The notes under the pieces: model-generated
Told to the model about the DNA's origin: nothing
The model's database searches: none
The model's input: only the letters and a program-made list of their open reading frames with translations
Made by a program: the position numbers and the translations under genes
Shown: one piece after another, positions 1-7,440 of the stretch
Position numbering within the stretch: the first letter of the stretch is position 1
Layout: each line of letters begins with the position of its first letter
Source of the DNA: Betaproteobacteria bacterium HGW-Betaproteobacteria-18
GTDB lineage: Bacteria > Pseudomonadota > Gammaproteobacteria > Burkholderiales > Burkholderiaceae_C
Assembly (NCBI GenBank): GCA_002842265.1
Contig: PHCO01000048.1
Span: 1-33,298, forward strand
Length of the DNA stretch: 33,298 nucleotides
Reading direction: 5' to 3'

Positions 1-1
1 C

Positions 2-307
2 CAGGGCACCTGGGTCATCATGTTTCCGGAAGGCACGCGCATGCCACGCGGCCAAAAAGGCACCTTCCAGACGGCCGGTACGCGCCTCGCCGTGCAGTCT
101 GGCGCGCCCGTCATTCCGATTGCGGTGGCCACGGCGCGTTGCTGGCCGCGCGAGGGCTTCATCAAACACCCTGGCGTGGTGACGGTGTCGATTGGACCGG
201 CCATGGACAGTGCAGGGCGCGATCCCAAGGGCTTGATGCGCGAGGCCGAAGCCTGGATCGAGGCCGAAATGCGTCGCATTGATCCCGAGGCTTACCCCCC
301 GGTTTAA
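2..307 (+). CDS. plsC: 1-acyl-sn-glycerol-3-phosphate acyltransferase, C-terminal part (5' end outside window)
   Basis: The reading frame is open from the window edge, so only about 101 C-terminal residues are visible. They include FPEGTRMPRG, the block III phosphate-binding motif of PlsC-type acyltransferases, and a later VIPIAVATARCWPR stretch that fits block IV. The family acylates lysophosphatidic acid to phosphatidic acid at the inner membrane during phospholipid synthesis. The HX4D catalytic motif would lie upstream of the window. The next gene starts 12 nt after the stop, so the two are probably cotranscribed. The acyltransferase family is clear; the exact substrate is inferred from family membership. 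Confidence 0.85.
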   Translation, partial: QGTWVIMFPEGTRMPRGQKGTFQTAGTRLAVQSGAPVIPIAVATARCWPREGFIKHPGVVTVSIGPAMDSAGRDPKGLMREAEAWIEAEMRRIDPEAYPPV

Positions 308-319
308 GCGCTTCATCAC

Positions 320-1291
320 ATGCATCCCCTGCTGCGCTTTACGCTGGATTTATTTGAGCCCAACCAGGCTGGGACACCTGACATTCAGGCACCAAAAGCG
401 GAGAAAACAACAATTGGAACAGCGCCAACCTCAAGCCAGCCCAAGCCCCGGGCCAAGGCTCCTGCGGCCCCATCAATTTCTTCAGGGGGGCTGACCGCGG
501 TGCATTTTCGCCACCCACAGGCCAGTCGCGAAGTGCGGCTGGGCCATGCGCTGGTGGCCTATGAATTCAAGCGCGGCCAGCGGCGCAGCATTGGCTTCAG
601 TGTCGGGCCGCACGGACTGGCGGTGCGCGCACCCAAGTGGGTGCCACTGGTTGAGGTGGATGCCGCGCTGCAGGAAAAATCTGCCTGGATTTTGCGAAAA
701 TTGCAGGAAAGCCGCGAGCGCCATGCGCGGCTGGCCGAGCACGTGATCGATTGGCGCGATGGCGCCAGTCTGCCGTTTTTGGGGCAAGCCATCGTGCTCA
801 AGCTGGACCCGGAGCATGGTTTTGCCGCCGCTGGTGCGGCGCTGGCTGCGGCTGATGATTTCATCCCGGACGGTGCGGCAACCATTGGCAATTCGCCCCC
901 CATGGCGCTGGGTTTGAGCTTGCCGCGCCACGCCTCGCCCGAGCAGATCCGCGATGTGGTGCAAGCCTGGCTGATGCGTCAGGCCAGGCGCGTGTTTCAG
1001 GAGCGCCTGGACCACTTTGCTCCGCTGCTGGGGGTGCAGTGGAAAAAAATGGCACTCAGCAATGCCGGTACCCGCTGGGGCAGCGCGCGCGCTGATGGTT
1101 CGATCCGGCTGAACTGGCGGCTGATTCATTTCAGCATGGCGGTGATCGACTACGTGGTGGCGCACGAGCTCAGCCACTTGCGCGAGATGAACCACAGCCC
1201 GCGCTTTTGGGACACCGTGCAGTCGGTCGTGCCCAACTATGCCGCGCTGCGCCGACAGCTTAAAGACGAGGCCGCGCCGCGCTGGATGTGA
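320..1291 (+). CDS. YgjP/DUF45-family zinc metallohydrolase (SprT-like)
   Basis: The 323-residue protein carries HELSH at residues 282-286 followed by H292 in NHSPRFW. This HExxH...H layout is the zinc site of the YgjP-like (DUF45/M48-related) metallopeptidase family. The preceding block WGSARADGSIRLNWRLI is also family-typical. The first 55 or so residues are Pro/Ala/Lys-rich and look unstructured, so translation might begin further in; the ATG at 320 is kept because it lies 12 nt after plsC. No signal peptide or membrane segment is visible. The cellular substrate of this family is not established, so only a metal-dependent hydrolase call is supported. Confidence 0.82.
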   Translation: MHPLLRFTLDLFEPNQAGTPDIQAPKAEKTTIGTAPTSSQPKPRAKAPAAPSISSGGLTAVHFRHPQASREVRLGHALVAYEFKRGQRRSIGFSVGPHGLAVRAPKWVPLVEVDAALQEKSAWILRKLQESRERHARLAEHVIDWRDGASLPFLGQAIVLKLDPEHGFAAAGAALAAADDFIPDGAATIGNSPPMALGLSLPRHASPEQIRDVVQAWLMRQARRVFQERLDHFAPLLGVQWKKMALSNAGTRWGSARADGSIRLNWRLIHFSMAVIDYVVAHELSHLREMNHSPRFWDTVQSVVPNYAALRRQLKDEAAPRWM

Positions 1292-1349
1292 TGCTGGCTT
1301 GGCGGCCGTTGCCGGGCGGGCGCAAATTTACTCCGGATTTGCTTCATAA

Positions 1350-1371
1350 TTGACGTTTACGTTAACGTCAA
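1350..1371. promoter_or_regulatory. Probable LiuR operator upstream of the MerR-type regulator
   Basis: A dyad with perfect 8-bp arms, TTGACGTT (1350-1357) and AACGTCAA (1364-1371), separated by 6 nt, lies 19 bp before the regulator ATG at 1391. A -10-like CATAAT (1345-1350) abuts its left side. MerR-family regulators bind such dyads at the promoter, and LiuR proteins are known to control leucine-degradation operons. The assignment to LiuR is inferred from position; I saw no second copy elsewhere in the window, including upstream of liuB. Confidence 0.6.
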
Positions 1372-1390
1372 TACACCGCAAACATTCGTC

Positions 1391-1795
1391 ATGGCACACA
1401 CCTACAGCATCAGCGACCTGGCCAAGGAATTTGATTTGACCACCCGCGCCATGCGTTTTTACGAAGACATGGGCTTGCTCCGCCCTGAGCGCACCGGCAC
1501 CGCCGGGCGCAACCGGGTCTATAGCGGGCGCGACCGGACCCGCCTGAAACTCACACTGCGTGCCAAGCGCCTGGGCTTGAGCCTGGTGGAGGCCAAGGAC
1601 ATCATTGACATGTATGACAGCCCACGCGACACCGCCGTGCAACTGGAGAAATTTTTACTGGTGCTGGCCCAGCACCAGCAGCAGCTCGAAGCCCAGATGA
1701 AAGACTTGCAAGCCAATCTGGACGAGCTCAAAGTGCACCAGCGCGAAGCCAAAGCCCTGCTGACCAAAAGCCAGCCTCCCAAGGACAAACCATGA
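1391..1795 (+). CDS. liuR: MerR-family regulator of the leucine/isovalerate cluster (LiuR-like)
   Basis: The 134-residue protein begins with a MerR winged helix-turn-helix (about residues 4-72, including TTRAMRFYEDMGLL). It ends in a long charged/Gln-rich helix (about 80-130) that would form the antiparallel coiled-coil dimer. There are no cysteines, which argues against a metal- or redox-sensing MerR protein. Its ATGA overlap with the thioesterase gene and its place at the head of a run containing isovaleryl-CoA dehydrogenase match LiuR, the known regulator of branched-chain amino-acid degradation in proteobacteria. A palindrome upstream suggests autoregulation. The MerR call is firm; the LiuR identity is inferred from context. 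Confidence 0.8.
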   Translation: MAHTYSISDLAKEFDLTTRAMRFYEDMGLLRPERTGTAGRNRVYSGRDRTRLKLTLRAKRLGLSLVEAKDIIDMYDSPRDTAVQLEKFLLVLAQHQQQLEAQMKDLQANLDELKVHQREAKALLTKSQPPKDKP

Positions 1796-2226
1796 CACAG
1801 CCTATAGCGTCCCTGGAACGGGTCCAGCACAGTTTTGAGCGTCAGGGCCTGATGCGATTTTTGGGGGCACGGGTGGTCCGTGTTGACCCCGGTGTGTGTG
1901 TGCTGCGCTTGCCGTATTCCGACAAGGTGACGCAACAACAGGGGGCGTTTCACGGCGCTGCCATCGGCGCCCTGGCCGACATTGCCGGCGGTTACGCGGC
2001 CCTCACGCAGGCCCCCGCCGGCATGGAGGTGGTGAGCGTGGAGTACAAAATCAACTTTTTGGCAGCCTGCCAGGGCGGCGAACTGCGCGCCACCGGGCGC
2101 GTCATCAAGGCCGGCAAGCGCATCATCGTGACCAGTGCCGAGGTGGTGCATGTGGCCGACGACGGGGTTGAGACCGCCTGCGCCGTGTTGCAGCAAACGG
2201 TGATGCCGGTGGCCAAGAATTATTGA
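1792..2226 (+). CDS. PaaI-type hotdog thioesterase
   Basis: The 144-residue protein fits the hotdog-fold acyl-CoA thioesterase family (PaaI/YbgC-like). The segment around residues 46-65, with QQQGAFHGAAIGALADIAGG, matches the active-site loop and central helix, including a helix-start Gly/Asp pattern. It overlaps the regulator stop by 4 nt (ATGA), so translation is probably coupled. In this position it could hydrolyse stalled acyl-CoA intermediates of leucine degradation and release free CoA. That role is inferred; the substrate cannot be read from the sequence. It is followed by an unusual AATTC tandem repeat before the next gene. Confidence 0.8.
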   Translation: MTQPIASLERVQHSFERQGLMRFLGARVVRVDPGVCVLRLPYSDKVTQQQGAFHGAAIGALADIAGGYAALTQAPAGMEVVSVEYKINFLAACQGGELRATGRVIKAGKRIIVTSAEVVHVADDGVETACAVLQQTVMPVAKNY

Positions 2227-2230
2227 TGCC

Positions 2231-2260
2231 AATTCAATTCAATTCAATTCAATTCAACTC
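2231..2260 (+). repeat. AATTC pentanucleotide tandem repeat (5 perfect units plus AACTC)
   Basis: Five perfect AATTC units (2231-2255) and one variant AACTC (2256-2260) fill most of the gap between the thioesterase stop and isovaleryl-CoA dehydrogenase. The array ends directly at the AGGAGA ribosome-binding site (2261-2266). Such arrays are prone to slippage, and a unit change here would alter the leader length by 5 nt without touching the coding frame. Confidence 0.95.
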
Positions 2261-2274
2261 AGGAGACATACAAC

Positions 2275-3456
2275 ATGAACAATTTACCCGGCCTTGACTT
2301 TCAACTCGGCGAAGACATCGACGCGTTGCGCGACGCGGTGCGCGACTTTGCCCAAGCCGAGATCGCACCGCGGGCGGCAGAGATCGACCGCAGCGACCAG
2401 TTCCCGATGGATTTGTGGCAAAAGATGGGCAGTCTGGGCGTGCTCGGCATCACCGTGGGCGAGGAATACGGCGGGGCCAACATGGGCTATCTGGCGCACA
2501 TGATCGCGATGGAGGAAATCAGCCGTGCCTCGGCCTCGGTCGGGCTCTCCTATGGCGCGCACAGCAATCTGTGTGTGAACCAGATCAAACGCAACGGCAC
2601 GCCCGAGCAGCGCGCCAAGTACCTGCCAAAACTCATCAGCGGCGAGCATGTGGGTGCGCTCGCCATGAGCGAGCCGGGCGCCGGCAGCGACGTGCTGTCG
2701 ATGAAGCTCAAGGCCGAAGACAAGGGCGGTTACTACCTGCTCAATGGCAACAAGATGTGGATCACCAACGGCCCTGATGCCGACACGCTGGTGGTCTATG
2801 CCAAGAGCGACCCTGAGCTGGGCGCGCGCGGTGTCACGGCCTTCCTGATTGAAAAAGGCATGAAGGGTTTCAGCATTGCGCAAAAGCTTGACAAGCTGGG
2901 CATGCGCGGCAGCCACACCGGCGAGCTGGTGTTCAACAACGTCGAGGTGCCGGAGTCGCACATTCTGGGTGGCCTCAACATGGGCGCCAAGGTGCTGATG
3001 AGCGGGCTGGACTACGAGCGCGCCGTGCTCACCGGTGGCCCGCTGGGCATCATGCAGTCGGTGATGGACAACGTCATTCCCTACATCCACGACCGCAAGC
3101 AGTTTGGCCAGAGCATTGGTGAGTTTCAGATCATTCAGGGCAAGGTGGCCGACATGTACACCGTGCTGCAGGCCGGGCGAAGTTTTGCCTACACCGTGGC
3201 CAAGAACCTGGATTTGCTGGGTGTGGAACACGTGCGCCAGGTGCGCAAGGACTGCGCTTCGGTCATTCTGTGGTGCGCCGAAAAAGCCACCTGGATGGCC
3301 GGTGAAGGCGTGCAGATTTTTGGCGGCAACGGCTACATCAACGAGTACCCGCTGGGGCGCCTGTGGCGCGACGCCAAGCTCTATGAAATTGGCGCTGGCA
3401 CCAGCGAGATTCGCCGCATGCTGATCGGGCGTGAACTATTTGCCGAGACGCTATGA
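2275..3456 (+). CDS. liuA: Isovaleryl-CoA dehydrogenase
   Basis: This 393-residue FAD acyl-CoA dehydrogenase oxidises isovaleryl-CoA to 3-methylcrotonyl-CoA, passing electrons to ETF. The catalytic base fits Glu248 in [15 protein letters not shown]: isovaleryl-CoA dehydrogenases carry the base at this internal position (Glu254 in the human enzyme), whereas most acyl-CoA dehydrogenases carry it near the C-terminus. Here the C-terminal loop reads [12 protein letters not shown], with Gly-Ala where the usual Glu would be, which supports the specific call. The FAD-binding block [10 protein letters not shown] is also present. The start has a good AGGAGA site 8 nt upstream. It is the first catabolic enzyme of the LiuR-headed cluster. 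Confidence 0.93.
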   Translation: MNNLPGLDFQLGEDIDALRDAVRDFAQAEIAPRAAEIDRSDQFPMDLWQKMGSLGVLGITVGEEYGGANMGYLAHMIAMEEISRASASVGLSYGAHSNLCVNQIKRNGTPEQRAKYLPKLISGEHVGALAMSEPGAGSDVLSMKLKAEDKGGYYLLNGNKMWITNGPDADTLVVYAKSDPELGARGVTAFLIEKGMKGFSIAQKLDKLGMRGSHTGELVFNNVEVPESHILGGLNMGAKVLMSGLDYERAVLTGGPLGIMQSVMDNVIPYIHDRKQFGQSIGEFQIIQGKVADMYTVLQAGRSFAYTVAKNLDLLGVEHVRQVRKDCASVILWCAEKATWMAGEGVQIFGGNGYINEYPLGRLWRDAKLYEIGAGTSEIRRMLIGRELFAETL

Positions 3457-3553
3457 CACGGGTTCGTGTTGCACGATGGCCATTCAGGACAAGGCCATCG
3501 CCCTGTTTGCCACCTTCGCCGGTGGCCGCGAGCGCGAGCCCGCCTGTCCCATC

Positions 3554-4495
3554 ATGATTGACGTCGTCGTCCTGTTTTTTCTGTTCGGCCTGGCAGCGGG
3601 CCTGGCCCGCTCGGAGCTCAAGCTGCCGGCTGCGCTTTATGACTCCCTGTCGGTTTTCCTGTTGTTGACCATTGGCCTCAAGGGCGGCGAAGGCCTGGCG
3701 CAACAGGCGCTCGGCCCGCTGCTGCCGCAACTCGGCGCGGTGATCCTGCTGGGGGTGGCGCAGACGCTGATCGCCTTTGCCATTCTGCGCGCGCTGGGAC
3801 GCCTGGGCCGCGCTGACGCAGCGTCCATGGCGGCCCACTACGGCTCGGTGAGCGTGGCCACCTTTGCCGTGGGCGTCAACTGGCTGCTGACCAGGAGCAT
3901 CGGCTTCGAGCCGCAATTGGCGATCTTCCTCACCGTCATGGAGGTGCCTGCGATCATGGTCGGCATCGTGCTGGCGCGCGGCGTGGGCAAGCAAACCGAC
4001 TGGCGCGCACTGGCGCACGAGACCTTTCTGGGCAAGGGCGTGACCTTGCTGCTGGGTGGCATGGCGATCGGCTGGGCAGCTGGCCCGGAGGGTCTGGCGC
4101 CCATCAAGGGGCTGTTCTACGAACTGTTCAAAGGCGCGCTGGCGCTGTTCCTGCTGGAGATGGGGCTGATCGTCAGCCGTCAGGTCGGCGAGTTGCGCCA
4201 GCGCGGCGTGTTCATGCTCGCATTTGGCCTGCTCATGCCACTGTTGTCGGCGCTGCTGGGGCTGGGTTGCGGCGTGCTGCTGGGGCTGTCGGTCGGTGGC
4301 GTGACGCTGCTCGCCACCTTGGCCGCGAGTGCTTCTTATATTGCGGTGCCGGCCGCCATGCGCATGGCCGTGCCAGAGGCCAACCCGACGCTTTCGCTGG
4401 CCGCCGTGCTGGGCGTGACCTTTCCCTTCAACATCCTGGCTGGCATTCCGCTTTACCATTGGCTGGCCTTGCAACTCGTCGGAGCGACCCCATGA
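3554..4495 (+). CDS. sbtA: SbtA-type sodium-dependent bicarbonate transporter (DUF897 permease)
   Basis: The protein is almost entirely hydrophobic, with about 10 predicted membrane helices and the family-typical opening MIDVVVLFFLFGLAAGLARS followed by KLPAALYDSLS and LLTIGLKGGEGL. SbtA proteins import bicarbonate with sodium; beyond cyanobacteria many members are annotated by homology only. The start at 3554 (313 residues) is chosen by similarity to family N-termini. In-frame alternatives are ATG 3476 and GTG 3431, neither with a clear ribosome-binding site, and the latter lies inside liuA. The gene overlaps the PII-like gene by 4 nt, the classic sbtA-sbtB arrangement, and carbonic anhydrase follows. 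The transported ion is inferred from family and neighbours. Confidence 0.85.
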   Translation: MIDVVVLFFLFGLAAGLARSELKLPAALYDSLSVFLLLTIGLKGGEGLAQQALGPLLPQLGAVILLGVAQTLIAFAILRALGRLGRADAASMAAHYGSVSVATFAVGVNWLLTRSIGFEPQLAIFLTVMEVPAIMVGIVLARGVGKQTDWRALAHETFLGKGVTLLLGGMAIGWAAGPEGLAPIKGLFYELFKGALALFLLEMGLIVSRQVGELRQRGVFMLAFGLLMPLLSALLGLGCGVLLGLSVGGVTLLATLAASASYIAVPAAMRMAVPEANPTLSLAAVLGVTFPFNILAGIPLYHWLALQLVGATP

Positions 4496-4800
4496 CCCTG
4501 CTGACCGAAAAACGAACGCTGCTCACGGTGATCACCGAGGCCGCCATCGAAAAAAATCTGCTGCGGGATTTGAAACAATTGGGCGTGCGGGGCTACACCG
4601 TTCTGGACGCGCGCGGCCAGGGTCACCGTGGCGTGCGCAACGCAGCGTGGGGGGAGGCCGCCAATATTCAAATCGAGGTGATCTGCTCGCGCGCACTGGC
4701 AGAAACCGTGCTGCAAGACTTTCAGGCGCGCTATTACGACAACTATGCCATGGTGGCTTTTCTTCAGGATGTTGAAATCATTCGCCCTGACAAATTCTGA
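4492..4800 (+). CDS. sbtB: PII-like regulator of the bicarbonate transporter (SbtB-like)
   Basis: This is a 102-residue ferredoxin-like protein of PII type: a beta-alpha-beta opening (KRTLLTVITEAAIEKNLLRDL), a central loop (about residues 38-56) at the T-loop position, and a second half ending in YAMVAFLQDVEIIRPDKF. It overlaps sbtA by ATGA. In cyanobacteria SbtB binds adenine nucleotides including cAMP and gates SbtA. The C-terminal CGPxGC redox motif of some SbtB proteins is absent. Ligand and function here are inferred from pairing with SbtA. The trpBA-like overlap suggests fixed stoichiometry through coupled translation. Confidence 0.82.
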   Translation: MTLLTEKRTLLTVITEAAIEKNLLRDLKQLGVRGYTVLDARGQGHRGVRNAAWGEAANIQIEVICSRALAETVLQDFQARYYDNYAMVAFLQDVEIIRPDKF

Positions 4801-4867
4801 CCGGCAAAAGGCACCACCTTTCTTTCCAGACAAGTTTTGTGATGGTTTCGTTGACTAAGATGCCCCC

Positions 4868-5524
4868 ATGACCAAACCCCTCCAAAACCTTATCGACAAC
4901 AACCGCATCTGGGCGGCGCGTATGCAAGCGCAGCAGCCCGGGTTTTTCAGTCAATTGGCGCAGCAACAAACGCCCAAATACCTCTGGATTGGTTGCTCGG
5001 ACAGTCGCGTGCCGGCCAACGAAATCACCGGACTCGACCCGGGTGAGGTGTTCGTGCACCGCAACATTGCCAATGTGGTGGTGCATTCGGATCTGAACGC
5101 GCTGTCGGTGATCCAGTTTGCCGTGGACCACCTCAAGGTCGAGCACATCATGGTCGTGGGGCACTATGGCTGCGGTGGCGTATTGGCCGCGTTGCGCGGC
5201 ACCCGTGTCGGCCTGGCCGACAACTGGCTGCGCCATGTCCACGACGTGAAGCTGCGCCACCGCCGCCGCCTGGACCATTTGACGGTGGCCGAACAGGAAG
5301 ACACCCTGTGCGAAATGAATGTGATCGAGCAGGTGGGCAACGTGGCGCTCAGCAACGTGCTGCAGGATGCCTGGGCGCGTGGCCAAAAAATTGCCGTACA
5401 CGGCTGGTGTTATGGCCTCAAAGACGGTTTGGTGAAAGATTTGGATGTCAGCATGCAGGGTAGCGACGAAGTGGTGAACGTGTTTCGCAATGCGTTCAAG
5501 CGTTATCCTCGCCCGATGCAGTAA
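4868..5524 (+). CDS. can: Beta-class carbonic anhydrase
   Basis: The 218-residue protein interconverts CO2 and bicarbonate. The zinc site is complete: Cys43 and the Asp45-Arg47 dyad in CSDSRV, then His99 and Cys102 in GHYGCGG. These match the E. coli Can residues with an offset of one, and the length is also Can-like. It lies 67 nt after sbtB, in the same direction, so with SbtA/SbtB it makes a bicarbonate supply module inside the leucine-degradation cluster, where methylcrotonyl-CoA carboxylase needs bicarbonate. No signal peptide is seen, so it should be cytosolic. The enzyme call is firm; the metabolic link is inferred. Confidence 0.95.
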   Translation: MTKPLQNLIDNNRIWAARMQAQQPGFFSQLAQQQTPKYLWIGCSDSRVPANEITGLDPGEVFVHRNIANVVVHSDLNALSVIQFAVDHLKVEHIMVVGHYGCGGVLAALRGTRVGLADNWLRHVHDVKLRHRRRLDHLTVAEQEDTLCEMNVIEQVGNVALSNVLQDAWARGQKIAVHGWCYGLKDGLVKDLDVSMQGSDEVVNVFRNAFKRYPRPMQ

Positions 5525-5567
5525 CCCCTGCCGGTGAGTTCAAGCCCCAGTCAATAACAGAGCAGAC

Positions 5568-7418
5568 ATGTTTCCTACCCGCCTCGACTCCACCCTTGCT
5601 TACGACATTGCCAAAGCCATGATCGATGGCTTTAACCGCCATTACCGGCTGTTTCGCACCGAATCAGCCCGCGCCAAGCACCGCTTTGAAACAGCCGACT
5701 GGCATGGCCAACAGCGTGCCCAGCGTGAGCGCATCGAGTTTTACGACCTGCGCGTGCGCGAGGCCTCGAATCGGCTGGAGCGTGAATTCAAGGCCGGTGA
5801 ACAGCCCATGGAGATCTGGCATCAGGTCAAGCTGCATTACATCGGCTTGCTGGTGGACCACCACCAGCCCGAGCTGGCCGAGACGTTTTTCAACTCGGTT
5901 ACCACCAAAATTTTGCACCGCAGCTACTTTCAAAACGACTTTATTTTCATTCGCCCGGCGGTCAGCACCGAGTACATTGAAAATGATGAAACCGAGAAGC
6001 GCCCGACCTACCGTGCCTATTACCCCGGTGCAGACAATCTGGCCGAAGTGTTGCTGCAGATGGTGCATGACTTTGACCTGCGGCGCGAATTTGTTGATCT
6101 TTCAGGGGATGTGGCACTGGTCACCAAGGCCATGCAAGCGGTGCTGGGCGACGTGAAGTTGCGTGCCAACTTCCAGATTCAGGTGCTCTCCAGCCTGTTT
6201 TTCCGTAACAAGGGTGCGTATGTGGTCGGCAAACTCATCAATGGCTACAACGAGTTTCCGTTTGCCTTGCCCGTTTTGTACACCGCTGGTGAAACCAAAC
6301 TGGTTATCGATGCCATTTTGTTTGGCCAGGACGACTTGCTGATGCTGTTCAGCTATGCGCGTGCCTACTTTATGGTGGACATGGAAATCCCCAGCGCCTA
6401 TGTGCAGTTTTTGCGCAGCATGATGCCGCTCAAGCCACGCAACGAGCTCTACAGTGCGCTCGGTCTGGCCAAGCAGGGCAAAACGCTGTTTTACCGCGAC
6501 TTTTTGTTTCACCTGCGCCACTCCACCGACAAATTCCGCATTGCGCCGGGCATCAAGGGCATGGTCATGCTGGTGTTTGACTTGCCCAGTTTTCCCTATG
6601 TGTTCAAGGTCATCAAAGACTTTTACCCGCCGCCCAAAGAAACCAGCCGTGAGCAGATCAAGGGCAAATATTTGCTGGTGAAACAGCACGACCGGGTGGG
6701 GCGCATGGCCGACACGCTGGAATACAGCGAGGTGGCTTTTCCGCGCAACCGGTTTACCGACGAGCTGATGGCTGAGATTGAAAAATTCGCCCCCAGCCAG
6801 CTTGAGGTCAGCGACCGCGATGGCGACGGCCAACTGGAAGTGATCCTGAAACACGTCTATATCGAGCGGCGCATGATTCCGCTCAACATCTACCTGCAGG
6901 AAGCCTTCGATGCCGGTGGAGCCGACCCTGCCAACACCAGCCCGGCTGCCCAGCGCGCCCGCGAGCAGCTTGAACACGGCGTGATCGAGTACGGCAATGC
7001 CTTGAAGGACCTGGTGGCCGCCAACATCTTTCCCGGTGACATGCTGTGGAAAAACTTTGGCATCACACGCCATGGCAAGGTGGTGTTTTATGACTACGAC
7101 GAGATCGAATACATCACCGACTGCGTCTTTCGCCGGGTGCCCCAGGCGCGCAACGAAGAAGAAGAAATGTCGGGTGAAGTCTGGTACACCGTGGGCCCGA
7201 AAGACGTGTTCCCGGAGACTTTTGGGCCGTTTCTGCTGGGCAATGCCGTGGTGAAAGAAGTCTTCATGAAACACCACGCCGACCTGCTGGATGTGGCGTT
7301 TTGGCAAAGCCACAAAGAGCGGATCCAGGCTGGCCACGTGTATGACGTGTTTCCGTACGACCAGCACAAACGGTTTCACCCCGAGCGCGCCAATGAGTCG
7401 GCACGGGAGTCGATTTAA
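5568..7418 (+). CDS. aceK: Isocitrate dehydrogenase kinase/phosphatase
   Basis: At 616 residues it matches the usual AceK length (about 580-610). AceK phosphorylates and dephosphorylates isocitrate dehydrogenase, diverting isocitrate into the glyoxylate shunt during growth on acetyl-CoA-yielding substrates. Visible hallmarks are the nucleotide-binding APGIKGMVM (about residues 326-334), the lysine-containing [14 protein letters not shown] that follows, and [12 protein letters not shown], whose Asp509 and Asp511 occupy the metal-binding DFG-like position. It starts 43 nt after can and precedes the thiolase by 22 nt. In E. coli aceK sits with aceBA; here it lies among leucine-degradation genes instead, which is noteworthy. 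Confidence 0.95.
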   Translation: MFPTRLDSTLAYDIAKAMIDGFNRHYRLFRTESARAKHRFETADWHGQQRAQRERIEFYDLRVREASNRLEREFKAGEQPMEIWHQVKLHYIGLLVDHHQPELAETFFNSVTTKILHRSYFQNDFIFIRPAVSTEYIENDETEKRPTYRAYYPGADNLAEVLLQMVHDFDLRREFVDLSGDVALVTKAMQAVLGDVKLRANFQIQVLSSLFFRNKGAYVVGKLINGYNEFPFALPVLYTAGETKLVIDAILFGQDDLLMLFSYARAYFMVDMEIPSAYVQFLRSMMPLKPRNELYSALGLAKQGKTLFYRDFLFHLRHSTDKFRIAPGIKGMVMLVFDLPSFPYVFKVIKDFYPPPKETSREQIKGKYLLVKQHDRVGRMADTLEYSEVAFPRNRFTDELMAEIEKFAPSQLEVSDRDGDGQLEVILKHVYIERRMIPLNIYLQEAFDAGGADPANTSPAAQRAREQLEHGVIEYGNALKDLVAANIFPGDMLWKNFGITRHGKVVFYDYDEIEYITDCVFRRVPQARNEEEEMSGEVWYTVGPKDVFPETFGPFLLGNAVVKEVFMKHHADLLDVAFWQSHKERIQAGHVYDVFPYDQHKRFHPERANESARESI

Positions 7419-7440
7419 TTTTTTATCCAAGGAGTTTGAT

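Noticed and set aside
3431-3553. N-terminal extension of the SbtA-type protein from GTG 3431 or ATG 3476
   Set aside because: The added residues are not hydrophobic, do not resemble family N-termini, and the first start lies inside liuA; no good ribosome-binding site supports either.
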